A stretch of 7,381 nucleotides of DNA from an uncultured bacterium (GTDB taxonomy: Bacteria > Bacillota > Clostridia > Christensenellales > Borkfalkiaceae): assembly GCA_934871445.1 (NCBI GenBank), contig CAKXBD010000107.1:1-7381 (forward strand), written 5' to 3'. Below are positions 1 through 4,782 of the stretch, in pieces (position 1 is the stretch's first letter; each line of letters opens with the position of its first letter). Below the pieces are notes generated by a model, which ran no database searches, was not told where the DNA came from, and was given only the letters and a program-made list of their open reading frames with translations. A program made the position numbers and the translations under genes.

Positions 1-367
1 CGTCTACTCTCGACACGAGGAAGGAGCCGTCGCGCTTGGTGAGCTGTCCGAATACGGTGGGGACGTCAGAGGAGCCGCCGACGAGGACATAGAGCGCGGC
101 TTCGGGGCCGCAGAACCCTATATCGGCGTCGCCGGAGAGCACGGCGGCCATGACCTTATCGGCGCCGCCGCCGTTCGTGAGTTCGATTTCCAAATTTTCC
201 TCTTCAAAATAGCCGAGCGCATCGGCGAGGTAGAGAGGGGCATAGAAAATGGAATGAGTGACTTCGTTGATTTCGAGTTTTGTGAGGCCGCCTTCGTCCT
301 CGCCGCAGGCAGAGAGGGGAAGGAGAAGGAAGCAGGCGGAAAGTGCGATTGCCGAAATTTTTTTCAT
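1..367 (-). CDS. ABC transporter substrate-binding lipoprotein, NMT1/THI5-like (5' part, runs off left edge)
   Basis: The minus strand reads without a stop from an ATG at 367 to the window edge, giving 122 residues. The start has a GGAG at 376-379 (minus strand), 8 nt upstream. The N-terminus is a lipoprotein signal: MKK, a hydrophobic stretch, then the lipobox LSAC with Cys21 as the likely lipidated residue; a second LSAC-like site ends at Cys12. After the linker come the patterns FYAPLYLADALGYF (about residues 41-54) and GDADIGFCGPEA (about 79-90), typical of the NMT1/THI5/SsuA periplasmic-binding fold. From family knowledge, such proteins sit on the outer face of the membrane and deliver small molecules such as thiamine precursors, pyrimidines or sulfonates to an ABC permease. 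The ligand cannot be told from this fragment, and the permease and ATPase genes would lie outside the window. The gene is transcribed divergently from valS. Confidence 0.85.
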   Translation of the reverse strand, partial: MKKISAIALSACFLLLPLSACGEDEGGLTKLEINEVTHSIFYAPLYLADALGYFEEENLEIELTNGGGADKVMAAVLSGDADIGFCGPEAALYVLVGGSSDVPTVFGQLTKRDGSFLVSRVD

Positions 368-399
368 AGGGGTAACTCCGTTAAAATTTAGAATAATAT

Positions 400-429
400 A
401 TAATATGAGTCGGCATTAATAATTGACAA
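400..429 (-). promoter_or_regulatory. Candidate sigma-A promoter for the lipoprotein gene
   Basis: On the minus strand, TTGTCA (429-424) is followed after 18 nt by TATTAT (405-400). Transcription would start near 393, about 26 nt before the ATG at 367, leaving room for the GGAG ribosome site. Its -35 box lies on the same bases as the -35 of the valS promoter. An alternative -10, TATATT at 400-395, has no convincing -35. Confidence 0.5.
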
Positions 430-451
430 TCGTTGCCGAAAGAGATATAAT
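423..451 (+). promoter_or_regulatory. Consensus sigma-A promoter of valS
   Basis: TTGACA (423-428), a 17-nt spacer and TATAAT (446-451) match the housekeeping consensus exactly in both hexamers and in spacing. Transcription should begin near 458, giving a leader of about 80 nt before the valS ATG at 538. Such a perfect promoter fits strong constitutive expression of an essential aminoacyl-tRNA synthetase. Confidence 0.85.
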
Positions 452-481
452 GAAAAAGTATACGAAATAAAGGAAGATAGG

Positions 482-514
482 AATACCGTGCCCGCGACGC
501 CGAGGTGCGGTATT
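482..514 (+). promoter_or_regulatory. Stem-loop in the valS 5' leader
   Basis: AATACCG (482-488) is the exact reverse complement of CGGTATT (508-514). The pairing extends inward through two G-U pairs and two C-G pairs, giving an 11-bp stem (482-492 with 504-514) and an 11-nt loop. It starts about 25 nt after the predicted transcription start and ends 11 nt before the ribosome site. No run of T follows, so it is not an intrinsic terminator, and the leader is too short for a T-box. Its role is unknown; mRNA stabilisation or translational control are possibilities. Confidence 0.45.
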
Positions 515-525
515 GCCGAGAGAGA

Positions 526-531
526 AAAGGA
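526..531 (+). promoter_or_regulatory. Ribosome binding site that sets the valS start
   Basis: AAAGGA ends 6 nt before the ATG at 538. The longer in-frame GTG at 505 has no ribosome site, lies inside the leader stem-loop, and would add an unusual RYCRERKGQT-type tail. The ATG at 538 is therefore preferred; a further in-frame ATG at 544 is less well spaced. Confidence 0.7.
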
Positions 532-537
532 CAGACT

Positions 538-3159
538 ATGGAGATGCAAAAGACGTATAACCCCAAGGACTTCGAGGACAGGATTTATTCCGAATGGGAA
601 AAATCCGGATATTTCCGCGCGGAAACGGACCCCGACAAAGTGCCCTTTACGATCATGATGCCGCCGCCCAATATCACGGGGCAGCTGCACATGGGGCATG
701 CGATGGACGCGACGATGCAAGATACGCTCATACGCTTCAAGCGCATGCAGGGCTATGCGGCGCTGTGGCTTCCGGGCTACGACCACGCTTCGATCGCGAC
801 GGAGGTCAAGATCGTCGAGAAGATGAAGGAGGAGGGGCTCTCCAAGGCCGACGTAGGCCGAGAGGGCTTTTTGAAGCGCGCGTGGCAGTGGACGGAACAG
901 TACGGCGGGCGCATCACGCTCCAACAGCGCAGAATGGGCGCGTCCTGCGATTGGTCGAGACAGGCGTTCACGATGGACGAAAAGTGCTCCCGCGCGGTGA
1001 GGGAGGCGTTCGTCAACCTTTACGATAAGGGCTTGATTTATCGCGGGGACAGAATTATCAATTGGTGTCCCTGCTGTAAGACCGCGCTTTCAGACGCGGA
1101 GGTGGAGTACGCCGAGGAAGCGGGATCTTTTTGGCATATCCGCTATCCCGCGGCGGACGGCAGCGGGGAAGTCATCGTCGCCACCACCCGCCCCGAAACC
1201 ATGCTAGGCGATACGGCGGTAGCCGTCCACCCCGCAGATAAACGGTATGCGCATTTAATCGGCAAGACGCTGCTTCTGCCGCTGACGGACAGAAAGATTC
1301 CCGTGGTGGCGGACGAATATGTGGATATGGATTTTGGAACGGGCTGCGTGAAAATCACGCCCGCGCACGACCCCAACGACTTCGAGGTCGGAAAGAGACA
1401 TGCCCTCGAAGTCATTCGCGTGATGAACGACGACGGAACGATGAACGAAAGGGCGTTCGCGTATGCGGGGCTAGATAGATACGAGGCGAGAAAGCGGGTC
1501 GTGGCGGATCTCGAAAAGGGCGGTTATCTCGTGAAGATAGAGCCTCATACGCATAACGTGGGGCATTGTTACCGCTGCCATTCGACGGTAGAGCCCATTG
1601 TTTCCAAACAGTGGTTCGTAAAAATGGAGCCGCTTGCAAAGCCCGCAATCGCGGCGGTCATGAAAAATAGAGTCAAATTCGTGCCCGAGCGTTTCTCGAA
1701 GATTTACTATAATTGGATGGAGAACGTGCGGGATTGGTGTATTTCCCGCCAGCTTTGGTGGGGGCACCGTATCCCCGTGTGGTATTGCGAGGATTGCGGA
1801 GCGGAGATCTGCGCGAAGGAGGATCCGACCTGCTGCCCCGCGTGCGGCGGAGCGAATCTCAAACAGGACGAGGACGTGTTGGATACGTGGTTTTCGTCGG
1901 CGCTTTGGCCCTTCTCGACGTTGGGCTATCCCGAGGATACGGCGGATTATAGGTATTTTTATCCCACGGACGTCTTGGTGACGGGATACGATATTATTTT
2001 CTTTTGGGTTGCACGAATGATTTTTTCGGGAATAGAGCATACGGGGAAGGTTCCCTTCCACGACGTGCTGATTCACGGAATCGTGCGCGACGAACAGGGG
2101 CGGAAGATGAGCAAATCGCTCGGCAACGGGATAGACCCGCTCGAAGTGGTGGACAAATACGGAGCGGATTCCCTGCGGCTTTCGCTGCTGACGGGGATTG
2201 CGCCGGGCAACGATACGCGGTATTCGGATACGAAGGTGGAATCCTGCCGCAATTTCATCAATAAGCTGTGGAACGCTTCCCGTTTCGTGCTGATGAACGC
2301 GGAGGGGAAAAAGATACCGTCCGTGGAAGAAGTGAAATTCGCGCCCGCGGATAAGTGGATTATTTCCAAACTGCAAAACTGTATCCGCGAGGTGACGACC
2401 AATCTCGGAAAATACGAATTGGGCATGGCGAGCGAGCTTGCGACGGATTTTGTCTGGGACGATTTCTGCGATTGGTATATCGAGCTTTCCAAGCCCGCCC
2501 TTTACGGGGAGGACGAGGAGCGGAAACTTTCGGCGCTGTCGGTGCTTTGTTTCGTATTGGAGAATGCGTTGAAGCTGCTGCACCCGTTTATTCCGTTCGT
2601 GACGGAGGAGATTTATCGGAATCTGTCGGGGACGGAGGGGAGCATCATGGTTTCTTCGTTCCCGCGGTATAATTCGCGCATGGCGTATAAGAAGGAAGCG
2701 AAGGCATTTGAAGGGGTAATGGAAATTATCAAGGCGGTGCGCGCGATGAAGAAAGCGGCGGACTGTCCCCCTTCGAGGAAGGTAGAGCTGTACCTCGTAA
2801 CGGAGAGTAAGCGCCTGATACAGCAGAATAAGGACAGCATCATGAAACTTTCGGGCGCGTCGGCGGTAAAGTTTGCGGACAGCGCGTCGTCGATAGAGGG
2901 AAAGACGGTTTCGCAGGTAACGGAAATCGCGCAGATTTATATTCCTCTGGGCGAGTTGGTGGATATTGAAAAGGAGAAGGTGCGTTTAGCGGCGGAAATC
3001 GAGCGCGTAAGCGGAGAAATCGAGCGAGCGAAGGGCAAACTTGCCAATCAGAACTTTGTCAACCGAGCGCCCAAAAAGCTAGTGGAGGACGAGCAGGAGA
3101 AAGTAAAGAAATACGAAGCCATGAAGGCGAAATTGGAAGCGCAGCTCGCAGACTTATAA
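538..3159 (+). CDS. valS: Valyl-tRNA synthetase
   Basis: Class I aminoacyl-tRNA synthetase that charges tRNA-Val with valine in the cytoplasm, using ATP. The 873 residues are the usual bacterial length. The HIGH-type motif is HMGH at 51-54, preceded by PPPNITGQL, and the second signature KMSKS is at 523-527. The CP1 editing domain, which removes mischarged threonine, is present: TTRPETMLGD at 216-225 and GTGCVKITPAHD at 267-278. Two zinc sites are suggested by Cys177/180 with Cys344/347, and by Cys417/420 with Cys433/436. The anticodon-binding helical domain spans roughly 600-760 and includes WDDFCDWYIE from about 640. The last 65 or so residues form the charged coiled-coil arm typical of ValRS, with LANQNFVNRAP inside it. 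No frameshift or missing motif is visible. It has its own promoter, and no T-box precedes it, unlike many valS genes of this phylum. Confidence 0.98.
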   Translation: MEMQKTYNPKDFEDRIYSEWEKSGYFRAETDPDKVPFTIMMPPPNITGQLHMGHAMDATMQDTLIRFKRMQGYAALWLPGYDHASIATEVKIVEKMKEEGLSKADVGREGFLKRAWQWTEQYGGRITLQQRRMGASCDWSRQAFTMDEKCSRAVREAFVNLYDKGLIYRGDRIINWCPCCKTALSDAEVEYAEEAGSFWHIRYPAADGSGEVIVATTRPETMLGDTAVAVHPADKRYAHLIGKTLLLPLTDRKIPVVADEYVDMDFGTGCVKITPAHDPNDFEVGKRHALEVIRVMNDDGTMNERAFAYAGLDRYEARKRVVADLEKGGYLVKIEPHTHNVGHCYRCHSTVEPIVSKQWFVKMEPLAKPAIAAVMKNRVKFVPERFSKIYYNWMENVRDWCISRQLWWGHRIPVWYCEDCGAEICAKEDPTCCPACGGANLKQDEDVLDTWFSSALWPFSTLGYPEDTADYRYFYPTDVLVTGYDIIFFWVARMIFSGIEHTGKVPFHDVLIHGIVRDEQGRKMSKSLGNGIDPLEVVDKYGADSLRLSLLTGIAPGNDTRYSDTKVESCRNFINKLWNASRFVLMNAEGKKIPSVEEVKFAPADKWIISKLQNCIREVTTNLGKYELGMASELATDFVWDDFCDWYIELSKPALYGEDEERKLSALSVLCFVLENALKLLHPFIPFVTEEIYRNLSGTEGSIMVSSFPRYNSRMAYKKEAKAFEGVMEIIKAVRAMKKAADCPPSRKVELYLVTESKRLIQQNKDSIMKLSGASAVKFADSASSIEGKTVSQVTEIAQIYIPLGELVDIEKEKVRLAAEIERVSGEIERAKGKLANQNFVNRAPKKLVEDEQEKVKKYEAMKAKLEAQLADL

Positions 3160-3160
3160 A
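3133..3160 (+). promoter_or_regulatory. Weak candidate promoter for the GNAT gene
   Basis: TTGGAA (3133-3138), a 16-nt spacer and TATAAA (3155-3160) overlap the 3' end of valS. A start near 3167 would place the following hairpin in the GNAT leader. The match is moderate, and the GNAT gene could instead be read through from valS. Confidence 0.25.
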
Positions 3161-3195
3161 TCGGAGAGAGAGCCCCGAATTTTTCGGATCTCCGA
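3161..3195 (+). terminator. Nested hairpin after valS, possible weak or read-through terminator
   Basis: TCGGAGA (3161-3167) pairs with TCTCCGA (3189-3195). Inside, CCGAA (3175-3179) pairs with TTCGG (3183-3187) around a TTT loop. It begins two bases after the valS stop codon. A run of five T occurs only at 3202-3206, six bases beyond the stem, so termination would be inefficient at best. It may instead be an intercistronic processing or stability element between valS and the GNAT gene. Confidence 0.35.
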
Positions 3196-3220
3196 AAGGA
3201 ATTTTTGCGGATTTATAAAA

Positions 3221-3667
3221 ATGAACGACGTCATAATAAAACAGTTAAAAAATGATTTTGAAAGTGCGCTTGCGCTGATATGGCAAGTATTTTCCGAATA
3301 CGAAGCTCCCGATTACGCGCAGGAAGGGATAGATGAATTTTATAGAGCTATTCACGATGAAAAATATTTGTCTATGCTGACGATTTTCGGGGCGTTTATC
3401 GGGGAAAAATTGGTCGGAGTAATCGCAACGCGGAACGAAAGTTCGCATATAGCATTATTTTTTGTTGACGGTAAGTATCATAGACAGGGTATTGGGAAGC
3501 AGTTGTTTCAAAAAGTTTTAGAAAACGTTTCTTTTTCAAAATTAACGGTAAATGCTTCTCCTTTTGCCGTTCCTGTCTATTGTAAATTGGGTTTCAGCAC
3601 TACCGATTCGGAGCAAGTCGTAAATGGTATACGTTTCACGCCCATGGAATTCCAAAAACACAAATAA
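3221..3667 (+). CDS. GNAT-family N-acetyltransferase
   Basis: A 148-residue protein with the GNAT fold. Its acetyl-CoA-binding motif A lies in HIALFFVDGKYHRQGIGKQL (77-96), where the loop HRQGIG (87-92) has His in place of the usual leading Arg or Gln. VYCKLGF (119-125) matches the conserved C-terminal Tyr-xx-LGF segment. Family members move an acetyl group from acetyl-CoA to an amine on a small molecule or protein; the substrate cannot be predicted here. The start is uncertain in one respect: the only good purine-rich site, AAAGGA at 3195-3200, lies 20 nt from the ATG, too far for normal use, and no alternative in-frame start exists nearby upstream. The gene is clearly more AT-rich than valS or adhE: two 60-base samples are 35% and 38% G+C, against 55% in a valS sample. 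This hints at separate origin. It sits 61 nt after valS and ends just before a strong terminator. Confidence 0.85.
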   Translation: MNDVIIKQLKNDFESALALIWQVFSEYEAPDYAQEGIDEFYRAIHDEKYLSMLTIFGAFIGEKLVGVIATRNESSHIALFFVDGKYHRQGIGKQLFQKVLENVSFSKLTVNASPFAVPVYCKLGFSTTDSEQVVNGIRFTPMEFQKHK

Positions 3668-3684
3668 ATTACAATTTATAGAGC

Positions 3685-3725
3685 AAAAAAGAGCAAAGAT
3701 TTTCAAAAAATCTTTGCTCTTTTTT
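3685..3725 (+). terminator. Strong intrinsic terminator after the GNAT gene
   Basis: A 19-bp perfect inverted repeat (3685-3703 with 3707-3725) has only a 3-nt loop (CAA). The core GAGCAAAGA / TCTTTGCTC is flanked by six A on the left and six T on the right, the classic Rho-independent layout. It lies 17 nt after the GNAT stop codon. Because both the A and T tracts are present, it could also stop transcription arriving from the right. Confidence 0.92.
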
Positions 3726-3738
3726 AATTCCCAATTCC

Positions 3739-3926
3739 CGCCCGTTCCGTCGCTCCGCCGTCCTTGCCGTTCCCGCCGTCCTTGCCGTTCCCGCCGTCCT
3801 TGTCGCTCCGCCGTCTTTGTCGCTCCCGCCGTCCTTGTCGTTCCGCCGTCCTTGTCGCTCTGCCGTCCCGCCGTTCCGCCGCTCTCGTCGCTCTGCCGTC
3901 CCGCCGTTCCGCCGCTTCCATCGCTC
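3739..3926. repeat. Tandem array of 16-18 bp C/T-rich units
   Basis: From 3756 to 3926, ten head-to-tail units follow the pattern CGCCGTCCTTGTCGCTC, with lengths 18, 18, 17, 18, 17, 17, 16, 17, 16 and 17. Units at 3756 and 3774 are identical to each other, as are those at 3792 and 3844. A 17-nt degenerate unit precedes them at 3739, and decayed sequence follows to about 3945. Positions 3861-3893 and 3894-3926 form a 33-bp duplication with three mismatches, so the array appears to have grown by unit and by double-unit copying. The variable unit lengths break every reading frame, so I regard the low-complexity Arg/Gly-rich or Pro/Arg-rich open frames across it as non-coding accidents. The array lies between a strong terminator and the rex promoter. 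Function unknown. Confidence 0.9.
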
Positions 3927-4059
3927 TGCCCGTCCTGTCCCCGCTTTTCCATAAAATGTCGTAAAGCCGCAATACAGAAGGCGTGCCTTGAAAAATTTGC
4001 TCCTAAGTCTGTAAAAAAGTTTCAAAAAATTCCTTTTCAGGAAAAAGACGGCAGCCCGC
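3927..4059. other. Gene-free spacer between repeat array and rex promoter
   Basis: I see no supported gene, promoter or RNA here. The sequence changes from the C-rich decayed edge of the array to AT-rich DNA after about 3950. A small inverted repeat (TTCC at 4030-4033 with GGAA at 4040-4043) is too short to be called a terminator. Together with the array, this makes about 330 bases without a gene between the terminator and the rex promoter. Confidence 0.6.
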
Positions 4060-4089
4060 TTGACAATACCCGTTTGTTTTTGATATAGT
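4060..4089 (+). promoter_or_regulatory. Extended -10 promoter of the rex-adhE operon
   Basis: TTGACA (4060-4065), an 18-nt spacer and TATAGT (4084-4089) form a sigma-A promoter. A TG at 4081-4082, one base before the -10 box, adds the extended -10 element. Transcription would start near 4096, inside the symmetrical operator. The leader to the rex ATG is about 35 nt and holds AAAGGAG at 4116-4122, 8 nt before the start codon. Confidence 0.85.
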
Positions 4090-4111
4090 AATATCGATAA
4101 AAATATATCAA
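4080..4111. promoter_or_regulatory. Double Rex-like operator over the rex-adhE promoter
   Basis: TTGATATA (4080-4087) and TATATCAA (4104-4111) are perfect inverted repeats whose centre, 4095.5, is also the centre of the palindrome TATCGATA (4092-4099). The block can be read as two 18-bp sites sharing TCGA: TTGATAT-AGTA-ATATCGA (4080-4097) and TCGATAA-AAAT-ATATCAA (4094-4111). Each has the 7-4-7 layout and the outer TTG/CAA type ends of known Rex operators (TTGTTAA-N4-TTAACAA in Clostridia), with one or two mismatches between arms. It covers the -10 box and the predicted start site, so a bound protein would block RNA polymerase. Assignment to Rex rests on site architecture and on the adjacent rex gene; binding is inferred. 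Confidence 0.65.
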
Positions 4112-4130
4112 TAATAAAGGAGCGAATAGA

Positions 4131-4763
4131 ATGAGCGAGCAAGAGATATCGAAGGCGACGATCGGGCGCATGCCGTTGTACCTTCATTTTTTGCAGGAGG
4201 AGAGTTCAAAGGGGGCGAAATACATTTCTTCGGCGGTAATTGCACAAAATATTCCCGTATCGGCGGTGCTTGTGCGGAAAGATCTGGCGATCGTATCGTC
4301 GCAGCCGGGGCGTCCGCGTTTAGGGTTCGAGGTCGTGAGGCTGATTGCGGACATCGAGAAATTTTTGGGCTATGACAATCTTTCGGACGCGATCATAGTG
4401 GGAGTGGGCGGTCTCGGGAAGGCTTTTTTGGGATACGAGGGGTTCAAGAGCAACGGTCTGAATATCGTAGCGGCATTCGATGTCGATCCCTCGGTAATCG
4501 GGGAGCGGATTGCGGGAAAGGAAGTATATGCCTTAGCGGAATTACCGCAGCTTGTAACGAAAGGGAAGATCAATATCGGAATCATTACGGTACCCAAGGA
4601 AGCGGCGCAGGGAGTAGTGGATTTAATGGTGCGTTCGGGGATAAGGGCGATTTGGAATTTTGCTCCGCTCCCGTTGAAGGTACCGAAGGGAATCATTGTA
4701 AAGAACGAAGATCTGTCCGCGTCCCTCGCGCTCTTGGCGGGGGAACTGAGCAAACGGATTTGA
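4131..4763 (+). CDS. rex: Redox-sensing transcriptional repressor Rex
   Basis: The 210-residue protein has the two Rex domains. An N-terminal winged helix (about 1-75) opens with ISKATIGRMPLYLHFL, as in Rex. A Rossmann domain follows with GVGGLGKAFLGYEGF (91-105), binding NAD(H), then NIVAAFDVDP and IGIITVPKEAAQ. From family knowledge, Rex binds DNA when NAD+ is high and leaves it when NADH rises, releasing fermentation and NADH-reoxidation genes. The DNA-recognition segment reads VRKDLAIVSSQPGRPRLGF (48-66), where canonical Rex has an RRDFSYFG-GKRG-GY-type sequence. This appears to be a divergent Rex form that I associate with Clostridia. The start has AAAGGAG 8 nt upstream. adhE follows after 19 nt, so the two are co-transcribed, and the operator on their promoter implies autoregulation. 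Confidence 0.93.
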   Translation: MSEQEISKATIGRMPLYLHFLQEESSKGAKYISSAVIAQNIPVSAVLVRKDLAIVSSQPGRPRLGFEVVRLIADIEKFLGYDNLSDAIIVGVGGLGKAFLGYEGFKSNGLNIVAAFDVDPSVIGERIAGKEVYALAELPQLVTKGKINIGIITVPKEAAQGVVDLMVRSGIRAIWNFAPLPLKVPKGIIVKNEDLSASLALLAGELSKRI

Positions 4764-4782
4764 CGAAAAGGAAGGAGGTTTT

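Noticed and set aside
505..537. GTG at 505 as the valS start, adding 11 residues
   Set aside because: It has no ribosome site, lies inside the leader stem, and its extra residues do not look like a ValRS N-terminus; the ATG at 538 has AAAGGA at proper spacing.
368..537. T-box riboswitch upstream of valS
   Set aside because: The region is too short for a full T-box, the leader from the predicted start is about 80 nt, and neither the T-box core sequence nor a terminator hairpin is present.
1471..2583. Long minus-strand open frame (370 residues) inside valS
   Set aside because: It is fully antisense to conserved ValRS coding sequence, its translation is rich in Arg and His without recognisable domains, and it looks like a codon-bias shadow.
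3756..3926. CRISPR array
   Set aside because: The units are contiguous 16-18 bp repeats with no unique spacers, and no cas gene is present.
4030..4043. Inverted repeat TTCC...GGAA as a minus-strand terminator
   Set aside because: The stem is only 4 bp, so the nearby T run on the minus strand is not enough to call it.
3542..4187. Low-complexity open frames on both strands across the repeat array, up to 172 residues
   Set aside because: They are produced by the tandem repeats, run through the terminator or into the GNAT or rex genes, and repeat units of 16-18 bp do not keep a frame. No ribosome sites or promoters fit them.
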